Of a stretch of 64,000 bases of DNA, positions 37,084 to 47,886 are shown piece by piece. The translations under genes were made by a program, and so were the position numbers. Numbering within the stretch: the stretch's first letter is position 1; every line of letters starts with the position of its first letter. The stretch is taken from contig JASAMV010008982.1 of the NCBI GenBank assembly GCA_030248065.1, positions 1 to 64,000 on the forward strand, read 5' to 3'. The notes under the pieces are model-generated. The model saw only the letters and a program-made list of their open reading frames with translations, was not told the origin of the DNA and searched no databases. The DNA is from Rhynchonema sp. JSB1_4 (lineage: Eukaryota; Nematoda; Chromadorea; Monhysterida; Xyalidae).

Positions 37084-37441
37084 ATGCAATCCAAATACAT
37101 TCAATATTTGTTGTTGGCTGTTTTCACTGGACTGGTTATCAGCGCAAAACCAGATTCAAACGAAGGCGTTAGTGTTGGTTCCAATTACCGCTTCTTGTGA
37201 TAATTTCAACTTCGCCCAAAACTTACTTTAACTGTAATTGTTTCAGTCTCACGGCCGAGCGTGGAGACGAGTTTTTGACCCGACCGTCTATTCTGGGCCA
37301 GAATACGAGCTTCAATTGGGTCAGAATTGCGTCCTTGAAACAGCTTTGCGCTATTTAAGCAGCCTGTATTTCATTTATTTTGTTGAAAACTTCAAGTCTA
37401 TTTTGCAGGTGACAAACGCAGCGCATCACGAAAATACGTAA
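37084..37441 (+). CDS. small secreted protein, hypothetical
   Basis: Two exons, 37084-37167 and 37247-37441, join in phase 0 across a 79-base intron (donor GTTAGT, acceptor TTTCAG) to give 92 residues. The first exon is a clear signal peptide (YIQYLLLAVFTGLVISA) followed by KPDSNEG. The second starts SHGRAWRRVFDPTVYSG and ends in a less convincing hydrophobic tail, so a further splice in or after the GGTCAG at about 37318 is possible. The RR pair and short length would suit a peptide hormone, but no amidation site is present. No family is recognised. It lies tail-to-tail with the receptor gene at 37802. Confidence 0.5.
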
Positions 37442-37678
37442 TCTTGCTGGGCAAACGTGGCATGACACACTTGACACACGAATGAATTGAATTAAACGTG
37501 ACCTATCTCGTTTCTTGATCTCAAGTTCATTCCCAAGTGTTTTCAGCAGTTGCTAGGTTTTTTGAGTGCGCACAATACATAATAATTCTGTGTGGAACAT
37601 CAGGAGGCAAAAGGAAGTGTTCTTACGTGTAGTCATCAAATATGCTCATTTGGTTTTAGGGCTGGTCTGTACTTTGAT

Positions 37679-37754
37679 AGTGTGGCTCGGTAAGAATAAA
37701 CGAATGTTGCTTTGAGAGTGTGGCTCGGTAAGAATAAACGAATGTTGCTTCAAG
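37679..37754. repeat. two-copy 38-base tandem repeat
   Basis: The unit begins AGTGTGGCTCGGTAAGAATA and is repeated once, differing only near its end. It lies about 50 bases beyond the stop of the minus-strand receptor gene and is therefore probably in that gene's 3' untranslated region. Confidence 0.8.
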
Positions 37755-37801
37755 AGAAAGGCTGATTTCGCGACAGTTAATAAACAACACAGAACATTTT
37801 T

Positions 37802-40800
37802 CTACGTGAACAAAGCCGCCACCGTGATGCGAAATGCTACAGATGTGCATCTTTCAAACAATAGGACTAGAAGTGCTGCGGCGAAACCCATGACCATGAG
37901 TGCGAACAGCAGTGAAACATCAACTATGTCCAACGTAAATCGACCGTGCTTTTCCTTGTCGATCTTGGCACAGAATTTGCGTTCGCTTTGCATCAGACGT
38001 TCGTATCTGGAACGAAAGCAATTGGAAAGATTCTTTATAATTTGATTTTTGGTTGCCAGTTTCGACTTGTTGCCAGAGACGAGCGATGGACCAGATGGTC
38101 ACGTCACGACCAAAAACACCTCTGAATCCTGACTTGAGCATCATTGTTTGTTCAAGATTGTTGACTCAGTTGACCAGCATGTGCCTAACCTGTCCCCAAT
38201 CGTGGTCAGCATATGTCGATTATTGATGAGCACGGCATCAATATTCTTGATCACCCAATCGGGCGTGCGATCAGTGAACTCCATTCGACATCGCATGTTG
38301 ACGGCTGCCGTCAGAATCGGCAAATCGATTACGAACGCGGAGCACATTCGCGATCGGTACGACTCCGTCTCGCTCTTCACCGAGATCAACACACGGTTCG
38401 ACTGAAGCGATGTGTTTTTTGCTTCAGGTGGCCCACTTCGTTCTCTGATAGAACACAAACAGTGCAAACTCAAATGGAATTGAAACTGAATGGAATTCAA
38501 GCTGGAATTCAAACTGTTCGCGTAATTCGCTATATTTGCCCCAGGAAAACAACGTGATTCAGTTGTAAAAAGAGTATAACGGCGTTCGTGATGAAACACA
38601 ACGCAATAGCGTAATCAGTGCCCCGAGAGAACAAATAAAAAGGATAAAAATGAGCTTCTTGTTTGCGCTTTGGTTTGTTTGTTCTCAGTTGTCGTTTTCT
38701 CGCTCGTGGAACGGTTTTTCTGACGTAATAAAGAGAACATAGGAGAACAATGATCGAGTCGCAACACCGTTTATTCTTGTTCTGGTGTTCTTTTGATCGT
38801 TGGTCTATCAGAGAACCGAGTGCGTCAGGTGTTTAAAATGAGCCGTAAAAGCCCGATTTTTGTGGAAGTCGGCCAAGACGTAGGGCCGGTCAAGACGTAA
38901 GGTTCGGCGACACGTAGGGTTGGACAACACGTAGGGTACAAGCGGCAAGACGTAGGGTTCACTGGACAACACGTATGGTTCACTGGTCAAGACGTAGGGT
39001 TCATGAAATGCAAAAAGTTTGAAAAGTGGTAGGAATCTGCCATGCATGGAGATGTATTACCGTGGTTCAGTGCATGGCATTCACCCACTCTGTTTCAAGT
39101 TATATTGAGCATGGGATATGCACGACCGTTTTATCCGAAACATCGCAAGTTGTCAAAAATGTGACATATACCCCTTACAAGGTAAATGTTCAATTAGCAA
39201 GCACGCTAGCTGAAATGAAGCTGGCACGTGCGTACCCTAACCGCTTTCAACCATTCAGGTACCAAACAATACCGGCTGCGATGCTGAACATATTGATTTC
39301 ACTCATTTTATGATTGCTTAAAGTTTTGTTGGTCAAATGAGCGATATACGCCCATGTGCACCTGCCATGGTACATACATACATACATATACTGTATGTCG
39401 GTATGTGTTGTGACCTTGGTCTGTTATCACAGTCGACATGCACCCACACTCTACCAATCTATGTATACATACAGTATATACATACGTCAGGTGCACGCTG
39501 GCACACGTGCACCAGACAATGAAAGAGCGCCGCAGTGAAACCAAATCACAGCTGATGGTTGTGCAACATTATACGGCGGCACCGTCACACTGTGTGCTGT
39601 GCATTGTTCAGAATCATATTCAGTTGCGTGTGCGCGTGTGCACAGTTTCCTTTGTTGTATTTTTGGCAGCAATGAGGCGCGCCAAGCGACACTTCGATCC
39701 CGAATCGGACTTCGGTCCAGCACCGGTTGAAACTGATCGGCATTGGAATCAAAGAAAGGCGAAAACACTGTCAGTACCAGTCAGTACTGTTTCACGCATT
39801 GAGTAGCTGTGCAGATTTATAGTGGTGCACGAACGACTCACTCCAGATGGAGATTTGTTTTAGCAAAAATGAGCGTTTTTGTTCCCCGTTCTGGCTGGTT
39901 GATCTCTGATTTGTGCACCTTTTGGTGCCCACATAATTTGGTGATTTATGCATTCACATGGTTCGCCGTCGCTCTCTTCAGTTAACACGCATTGCGCTCC
40001 CCAATCGCGCATCCCAATGAGGCTTTGTATTTAGACTTGTGAAATGGATTATTATTTTATTTTGGTCAGATTGCTTTACTCGCGTTGTTCCTGCATTTGA
40101 TGATACAGCTCATATTTTCTGATTTCTTTGTTGTGGAGCCGCACATTTTGTCTAATTTTGTTGCATCCTGAATATGTACATACAGTAAACATATTACATA
40201 CTTTTACGCCCATTTTGGGGTCTCTGTCACCTTTACTACTTGTCCTGTCCACTTGAATTTTCAAATTTCTTGTTTTTCTGGCTTTATGCCATCTGTCTGA
40301 TGTCATTTATTCATTTGTGCTTAATATCAACGTTCGCACGGGTACGCCAATGGGCACATCACGGAGGTTTGTGTATTTTCTGAGTGGTTTCGCTTTACAT
40401 GATACGGTACAATACATGTTATTTGTTGCTGTAAAGTCATTTATATTATCAGATAAAGTGTGCATGTGCGAATATAAAGTACCAGTAACAGAACAAGGTC
40501 ACAACATATATGTACAGTATGTATGTGCCAGGGCAGGTGCACATGCGCGCAGCTGACGTGCATATATGTATATGTACATATGTATGTACCATGGCAGGTG
40601 CACATGGGCGTATATCGCTCATTTGACCAACGAAACTTTAAGCAACCGTGAAATGAGTACAACCAATGTGTTCAGCATCGCAGCCGGAATTGTTTGGTAC
40701 CTGAATGGTTGAAATCGGTGAAGGTACGCACGTGCCAGCTTCATTTCAGCTTGCGTGCTTGCTAATTGAACATTTACCTTGTAAGGGTATATGTCATATT

Positions 40801-42045
40801 TTTGACAACTTGTGATGTTTCGGACAAAATGGTCCAATCGTGCATATCCCATGCTCAATATGACTTGAAACAGAGTGGGTGAATGCCATGCACTGAACCA
40901 CGGTGATACATCTCCATGCATGACAGATTCCTACCACTTTTCAAACTTTTTACATTTCATTAACCCTACGTCTTGACCAGTGAACCCTACGTGTTGTCCA
41001 GTGAACCCTACGTCTTGCCGCTTGTACCCTACGTCTTGTCCAACCCTACGTGTCGCCGAACCTTACGTCTTGACCGGCCCTACGTCTTGGCCGACTTCCA
41101 CAAAAATCGATGCGGTGGGAACTATGTACATTAAAAGTAATGTTGAAGCTTTCATTAAGTGTACCTCAAGTTCGCGTTGAATCCTGGTATAGTCGAAACG
41201 ATACGATTCGTGATCTTCCGGTGGGTTCACAGTCAACGCGTCTCGCATTGCCAATAGCAACTTGTTTGTTTCATGTGAACTGCAAGAGTTGTCGGATTTC
41301 TCAGAAGCTATTGGCGTTTATCTCCAAAGCACGTGCAGAAACCCTACCGAGTTCCATATTCCATGATCTTCATGTACGTCGACCAGTTCGTACCCATCAT
41401 CGCCGTAACCTGACCGTTCTTGATCAAACGTGCCAAATCGGCTGCGTTGCGAAACAATGGCTGGTGTCGGTCAACAACCAGTTCTGCCAAAAGATGGCCG
41501 CAATACAAGTCGAAACTAAACACCGTTAACAGGGTCAGGAACAGCGGGCTGGCGAATTTCGCAATGAATGCATTACAGCCCCAGTTCCTCGTATCGACGC
41601 TGGCTCCAATCGTCTCCTGAGCGTGGGATAAGCATCGATAGAGTACATAGGCCAAAATTATGAACGCCCAGTATTCAAATGTGAACACGGTCGTGAAATT
41701 AATGGAATTGCCGAAAATGGTTCCATATTCACTCCGCTCCGCTGCGAGTGCGCTGATGACCAAAGTGCGAAGAGGCTCATAGTTGTACCTCGCGCCCGGA
41801 AGCACATGTGTTATGACCGAACAACTTGTCATCGTATCTACAGCCGTTATATTGTCATTGAATTCCAGCCCAAATCCGGTCTCTTCTTCTATCACACGGA
41901 GCATTTCGACGGCCAGCCCGGGATGGGAACAGTCACGGGATACTTTCCACCCAGCCGCAGGTGCACAAGGCATAGCGTCACTACCGTACACATACGGGTA
42001 GACGGTGACGTTGTAGGGCCGACGAATGTACGCGATTTTGCCCAT
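37802..42045 (-). CDS. ionotropic glutamate receptor-like channel (frameshifted or misread)
   Basis: Exons on the minus strand: 42045 (start uncertain, frame open to 42177) to 41348, 41279-41165, 38401-38190 and 38121-37802; the first three junctions agree in phase. The order is that of ionotropic receptors. A ligand-binding lobe 1 begins VTVYPYVYG and contains HPGLAVEMLRVIEEETGFGL. A membrane segment follows (VFTFEYWAFIILAYVLYRC), then a pore/M3-like block (FASPLFLTLLTVFSFDLYCG), lobe 2 (DLARLIKNGQVTAMMG through TPDWVIKNIDAVLINN), and a final membrane helix (LLFALMVMGFAAALLVLLFE). No large amino-terminal domain is visible, as in chemosensory ionotropic receptors. Within the last exon the frame of RGVFGRDVTIWSIARLWQQ does not match that of NLSNCFRSRYERLMQSERKF: one base is gained or lost near 38040-38060, where a 34-base intron would be implausible. 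It may be a pseudogene or a sequence error. The 2.8 kb intron holds the element at 38854-41109. Confidence 0.75.
38854..41109. mobile_element. 2.26 kb element with about 530-base inverted ends and CTACGTCTTG arrays
   Basis: The left arm (38854 to about 39385) is matched in reverse complement by the right arm (about 40578-41109), starting at CGATTTTTGTGGAAGTCGGC. The outermost 150 bases of each arm are six to seven copies of a CAAGACGTAGGGTTC-type unit, inverted between arms. Further in, both arms keep the same unique sequence, up to GGTACATACATAC. The centre (39400-40560) carries no recognisable transposase; a 44-codon tail MRRAKRHFDPESDFGPAP at about 39672 is unassigned. No clear target duplication. 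It lies in the intron of the ionotropic receptor gene. Confidence 0.8.
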
Positions 42046-42177
42046 CGCGAAGATTTGAGCAAATCTTGGTTTTGCACAACTGAAATGCTTCCTGTTACAG
42101 TGTTGCTGCAGAATGAAACTTGGCGCTGGAATGCCTCGAGATATAATTCTAATTGCAAACAAACATTCATTACTCAT

Positions 42178-42933
42178 CCGCCACTGTTTGCACTACCGCT
42201 GTGTCAAGTCTGCGCTTGCTTGTGCATTCATGTCGTTTCTCCCTCATAACACTCGTTTGAGTTCAAGCCACGTCGGGGGCGAGCGTTTGCCCCACAGCGA
42301 ACACCAGCACAGCGGTTGACATTGGTTCTGGTAGTAACCTGTGCAGGTACTATACATGTGGAACCGTCGCTTATGTGACAGAAGCGTGATCTGACTCATT
42401 ACGGCGACAGTTCGCAGAAAAGAACCGAAAAGCCAGGAACATCCCACATTATAGTTCAGTTTGTAATACACGCGCTTGTCTGAATAACCCAGCCTACATG
42501 TCATCATGTGACTTCTAACATGGTGACAGAGGAAAGTTATCTGGCGCATGCACTGTCAAAGCTCCAGTCAAGATTTTGCACATCATACTATGCTCACCGT
42601 GAGGTTCGTAATTTCCGCCCAAAAATATTGTTCCATCAGAGTTAATAAGGGCAACACGTTAATAACGCGATAGGCTTTGTCAGGTCACCCTTAGCAACCT
42701 GCATTACATTATATACCTCACATCGCAAATCGCGGCACCGAAACCTGAGAAAGCAAGTAGCCAGACCTCGACAGAAGCTCTCATTGCCTGTATCAAGTCA
42801 ACAGAAATCGCGTAAAATATATCAGCTCAAGTATACAAGCAGCTTTTGTATTGATGTTATTTTAGGTACGTTTGGTTAATTTACAAAATTACAAGATTAA
42901 ATTACAAAATTATATTTAAGTTTATAAATTGAG
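42178..42933. other. 5' flank of KCTD copy 1; left junction of the duplication
   Basis: The segmental duplication begins near 42218. The first 130 bases differ from copy 2 by several small changes, including ACATGTGG versus ATGTAG and an extra CAG. The rest, down to the KCTD start codon, is essentially identical between copies and contains the presumed promoter and leader. Confidence 0.6.
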
Positions 42934-44107
42934 ATGCAAAACGGCAACGCCAATCCGAGTAAGAACAAGAGCATGGGAGGGCGTCGTAGCAGCAACTCAA
43001 CACGACCACGACGTGGGGACAACTCGAGCCTGAACAAACGCGAATTGATTGAATTGAATGTGGGAGGCTTGGGCTACACGACGACATTGGGTGAGCGGAG
43101 GTGGAAGCAGCAAAGCTCAATGCACTTCACCAAAGACCGCTTGAGCAGATAACATCATTGCGTGTTACTGGGAAGAATCGCCCACGTTGATCTTACGCAA
43201 ATGTCAGAGAAAGCTTCCACAATAAAACTAGGCGTTTCCCAAGGCCCAGTTTCACTCCTGTATATTTTAAACCCAAATTGGACCACGCAGGCGTGCTGAC
43301 GCATGTGGACGGGTCAAAGCTGAAAGATTGGTTCAAATCGGGCGCTGACAATCCAGAACTACAGTTGGACAGCAATGGACGATACTTTATTGACCGGGAC
43401 GGAGAACTGTTCAGACACGTGCTCGATGTCATCAGACAACACAAGGTGCGGGCATGAGGTCCATCCTTGGACGCGTGCCAAAAAGAAATATACATGTAGT
43501 ATAGGGTGAGGAGGTTTTCGCAAACACGCCTCAACGAACATGTGCACGTTTTGTTTGTCTTTCTTCCATCCGCGTCGCATTTTGCAGGATAATCTATATC
43601 CGGGTTCAACAGCCGTTTTGCCGAAGAACTTCAATGAAATGGATAAACTGCTAAAAGAGATGGAGTTTTTTGGGTGAGTTGTTGTGGTATCATGGAGTTT
43701 TGTCAAGTGCGTGAAGTGTTAAAAATGCAATTTTAAGTCAATTACGAACAATGTCTAATTCATTCAGCCTGGACTCACTGATCTCATTCATTGGAGGCCA
43801 CGCAGTACCCAGTAGAACCAATTGGTGTTCTGACCAAAGGTACAGAGTGGCAGCTGGAACGGTGCCGATTCGTGTAAGTCTGAATCATTGAACGACATAA
43901 CATTAATTCTTGTTTCTTCATGGCATTGATTTCTTTATAACATTGATTCTTCATAACATTCTTGATGTTGCACTTCTGTGGCATGGTGTGTTTGTGAATA
44001 ACTGTTTCTTGCTGTAAAATAAAAGTTCAAGTATACTTTGCTTTACTTTCAGCTGGAAGAGGAAGTTTATGAAAATGACAAACAAACCGAAGGTATAAAA
44101 TCAAATA
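42934..44107 (+). pseudogene. KCTD8/12/16-like gene, truncated copy
   Basis: Exons 42934-43090, 43291-43445, 43588-43673 and the start of exon 4 at 43768 duplicate the intact gene at 45575. They encode the BTB/T1 domain (ELIELNVGGLGYTTT, DGSKLKDWFKSG, RYFIDRDGELFRHVLDV, DSLISFIGGHAVPS). At about 43817 the deletion removes the rest of exon 4 and all H1-domain exons. Exon 4 instead runs into TNWCSDQRYRVAAGTVPIR. A GTAAGT donor there and a TTTCAG acceptor at 44052 could add LEEEVYENDKQTEG and end shortly after. A BTB-only protein could be made if the copy is real and expressed. It may equally be an assembly of two alleles. Confidence 0.75.
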
Positions 44108-44222
44108 TAGTACAAATAAAGCATATGTGATATCAAACTTTACTTCAATGACTAGATTTTGTAAAATCTACACGTGGGTTTCTTGGATTCCGATAAATGC
44201 ATGCTACACAATCCGGTCCATT

Positions 44223-44796
44223 TCATACACTATAGAACTGTGTGGCAGCACTGGATTGCAGTTCAACTTGACTGATCTTGAATCGCACCCGTTTCAACCA
44301 CGGCTCAAGCGGTGCCTCCTGGTCACAGATGCTGTTCTCATAAGCGTCAAGTCGGACTCTCAACTGACTGGGCACCACTGAGTGATAGGCAGACAGAATG
44401 GGGTGCCACATTGGGTACAGCTGTGGCGAAAAGTTGAGATATTCAACATGTTGATATGCAATTGATATTTTTTGAAATGCCAATCTTTATACAGTACCTG
44501 TGTGAGAATGGCCGATTGGCATTCCTGAAGTGCCTCGATGGTGTTGAGGAAATGCAGGTTGACCATGTCTGCCAGCTAAAAACGGGGTATGCATCGGGTG
44601 GGTGTGTTAGTGCGCACAATAAACACCAGTCAGGTTTGTGCTTGAAACAAAGAGTCACCAGCTGAAAACGAGTCTACCGTACCACTTTCGAATGCGACAA
44701 CAACTGCAAAATGGCTGGTGTAATCCGTGACCAGAAATCCATCACATTTGCCAATGCTTCGTATCCCAGTTGAGTGTCGGCGTTACGGGCGGCCGC
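44223..44796 (-). pseudogene. duplicated last three exons of UNC79
   Basis: The segments 44796-44686, 44575-44498 and 44420-44223 are copies of the terminal UNC79 exons at 48460-47887 (offset 3664). They include YEALANVMDFWSRITPAILQ, NLHFLNTIEALQECQSAI and the C-terminal QSSAATQFYSV. No upstream UNC79 exons precede them: the sequence to the right is KCTD copy 2. The fragment cannot be joined to a start, although it could serve as an alternative 3' end if transcripts read through. Confidence 0.85.
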
Positions 44797-45574
44797 CTAC
44801 GATTTAGTACCGAGTTTAAGTCACAGTTCCCTGCATCTTATAAGTTAATACCTACTTGCTTGTGCATTCATGTCGTTTCTCCCTCATAACACTCGTTTGA
44901 GTTCAAGCCCCGTCGGGGGCGAGCGTTAGCCCCACAGCGAACACCCAGAGCACAGCGGTTGACATTGGTTCTGGTAGTAACCTGTGCAGGTACTATATGT
45001 AGAACCGTCGCTTATGTGACAGAAGCGTGATCTGACTCATTACGGCGACAGTTCGCAGAAAAGAACCGAAAAGCCAGGAACATCCCACATTATAGTTCAG
45101 TTTGTAATACACGCGCTTGTCTGAATAACCCAGCCTACATGTCATCATGTGACTTCTAACATGGTGACAGAGGAAAGTTATCTGGCGCATGCACTGTCAA
45201 AGCTCCAGTCAAGATTTTGCACATCATACTATGCTCACCGTGAGGTTCGTAATTTCCGCCCAAAAATATTGTTCCATCAGAGTTAATAAGGGCAACACGT
45301 TAATAACGCGATAGGCTTTGTCAGGTCACCCTTAGCAACCTGCATTACATTATATACCTCACATCGCAAATCGCGGCACCGAAACCTGAGAAAGCAAGTA
45401 GCCAGACCTCGACAGAAGCTCTCATTGCCTGTATCAAGTCAACAGAAATCGCGTAAAATATATCAGCTCAAGTATACAAGCAGCTTTTGTATTGATGTTA
45501 TTTTAGGTACGTTTGGTTAATTTACAAAATTACAAGATTAAATTACAAAATTATATTTAAGTTTATAAATTGAG

Positions 45575-47268
45575 ATGCAAAACGGCAACGCCAATCCGAG
45601 TAAGAACAAGAGCATGGGAGGGCGTCGTAGCAGCAACTCAACACGACCACGACGTGGGGACAACTCGAGCCTGAACAAACGCGAATTGATTGAATTGAAT
45701 GTGGGAGGCTTGGGCTACACGACGACATTGGGTGAGCGGAGGTGGAAGCAGCAAAGCTCAATGCACTTCACCAAAGACCGCTTGAGCAGATAACATCATT
45801 GCGTGTTACTGGGAAGAATCGCCCACGTTGATCTTACGCAAATGTCAGAGAAAGCTTCCACAATAAAACTAGGCGTTTCCCAAGGCCCAGTTTCACTCCT
45901 GTATATTTTAAACCCAAATTGGACCACGCAGGCGTGCTGACGCATGTGGACGGGTCAAAGCTGAAAGATTGGTTCAAATCGGGCGCTGACAATCCAGAAC
46001 TACAGTTGGACAGCAATGGACGATACTTTATTGACCGGGACGGAGAACTGTTCAGACACGTGCTCGATGTCATCAGACAACACAAGGTGCGGGCATGAGG
46101 TCCATCCTTGGACGCGTGCCAAAAAGAAATATACATGTAGTATAGGGTGAGGAGGTTTTCGCAAACACGCCTCAACGAACATGTGCACGTTTTGTTTGTC
46201 TTTCTTCCATCCGCGTCGCATTTTGCAGGATAATCTATATCCGGGTTCAACAGCCGTTTTGCCGAAGAACTTCAATGAAATGGATAAACTGCTAAAAGAG
46301 ATGGAGTTTTTTGGGTGAGTTGTTGTGGTATCATGGAGTTTTGTCAAGTGCGTGAAGTGTTAAAAATGCAATTTTAAGTCAATTACGAACAATGTCTAAT
46401 TCATTCAGCCTGGACTCACTGATCTCATTCATTGGAGGCCACGCAGTACCCAGTAGAATTCAACGAAAGAAGTCGACAGTTAAAAGTCGACATCGAGGCA
46501 TATTCGATGCGGTTACCGTCGATCACCCCAGCTATGGATACGGGTTGACTGCATAAGTCAAGCTCTTCAAAATACCGCGAAGGGAGCACAACAACAATTG
46601 TTCATTTCAGCTGCATTACCATTGGGTATCACGGCACATTCAGCTTTTCGAAGCCAAGCAATCAACACATGGGCCCAGAGCCGAATTTTCGAAAAATTCA
46701 GCGTGAGCACCTAATTTTGTTCAAGACAGTCACAAAATGTGAAATGTGAACGGAACGCTCCAAAAGTGCTCTACATGTGCTCACAGGCATACTTGTGTCG
46801 GGACGAGTCAGTTTGTTGCGCGAAGTGTTTGATGAGAGTTTGCACGAGGGACGAGACCCGGATCGCGGAGTGCAGGAGGACCGGTACACGGCACGCTTTT
46901 ATTTGAGGGTTAGAATAATTTTAAAGTGAACAGGAAGGTCACGTTGCCTTTAATAATAAATTTCTTAACTCGATTGGTGCGGAAAAACCGGCAACCTTTG
47001 CATGCAGCACCCCTATTTGGAACAAGCATTCGATGTTTTGTCGTCGCACGGGTTTCGCATGGTGACCAGCTCCAGCTCCGGTTTGCATACATTCACAATT
47101 TATTCGTTATTGGGTATATTTGGAAATATGTTGATAAACATGCACAAAACACTGTTTTTAACATTAATCACATCAGGAACTAGCTGTCCGTCAGAGGGAG
47201 CTCAAAAAGACAACACTGATGAGGATCGGTGGATGCACTACACTGAATACGTTTTCATCAGACCATAA
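45575..47268 (+). CDS. KCTD8/12/16-like GABA-B receptor auxiliary subunit
   Basis: Eight exons, 45575-45731, 45932-46086, 46229-46314, 46409-46543, 46611-46702, 46787-46908, 47008-47080, 47177-47268, join in phase to 303 residues. The N-terminal 30 residues are basic and Asn/Ser-rich. The BTB/T1 tetramerisation domain follows: LIELNVGGLGYTTT, VDGSKLKDWFKSG, GRYFIDRDGELFRHVLD, AVLPKNFNEMDKLLKEM. After a short basic linker comes the H1 domain that defines the KCTD8/12/16 subgroup: CITIGYHGTFSF, GRVSLLREVFDESLHEGRDP, EDRYTARFYLRHPYLEQAFD, and RWMHYTEYVFIRP at the C-terminus. In vertebrates these proteins bind the GABA-B2 receptor tail and shape G-protein signalling. Convergent with UNC79; the stop codons are 0.6 kb apart. 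Confidence 0.93.
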
Positions 47269-47886
47269 AATTGTCCTATACACCATAAATGGGTCAAGTT
47301 TTGATGATGTCCATGCTAAATTGTCTTAAAATCCCTTTCACCACTTTGTTTTCTCTTGGACAAATAATTTTTTCAAGTGTTGTAAGAAATTTCAAAGAAA
47401 CCAATTATGTTGTCGCTGTGGCCAGCCGTTTTTGTGCCGTCGTACAAACAGCCAGGGTTTCGGGCGCAACGTGCATTGCAACCAATTGGTGTTCTGACCA
47501 AAGGTACAGAGTGGCAGCTGGAACGGTGCCGATTCGTGTAAGTCTGAATCATTGAACGACATAACATTAATTCTTGTTTCTTCATGGCATTGATTTCTTT
47601 ATAACATTGATTCTTCATAACATTCTTGATGTTGCACTTCTGTGGCATGGTGTGTTTGTGAATAACTGTTTCTTGCTGTAAAATAAAAGTTCAAGTATAC
47701 TTTGCTTTACTTTCAGCTGGAAGAGGAAGTTTATGAAAATGACAAACAAACCGAAGGTATAAAATCAAATATAGTACAAATAAAGCATATGTGATATCAA
47801 ACTTTACTTCAATGACTAGATTTTGTAAAATCTACACGTGGGTTTCTTGGATTCCGATAAATGCATGCTACACAATCCGGTCCATT
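47269..47886. other. convergent intergenic region with a possible extra exon
   Basis: Between the KCTD stop and the UNC79 stop. On the plus strand a frame at about 47400-47538 ends in a GTAAGT donor (AAGTVPIR), and an acceptor at 47710-47715 leads to LEEEVYENDKQTEG and a stop. These could be an alternative 3' end of the KCTD transcript or chance. The sequence from 47481 onward is duplicated in copy 1. Confidence 0.35.

Larger units (their letters stand above)
42218..44863. repeat. segmental duplication, copy 1 (with internal deletion)
   Basis: Bases 42218-43817 match about 44860-46455 at a constant offset of 2641. Bases 43818-44863 match 47481-48527 at an offset of 3664. The 1,023-base difference is sequence present only in copy 2 (about 46455-47477). 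The deletion point reads CCCAGTAGAA then CCAATTGG. The right end joins directly to copy 2 at TACCTACTTG/CTTGTGCATT with a CTTG microhomology. Confidence 0.92.
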
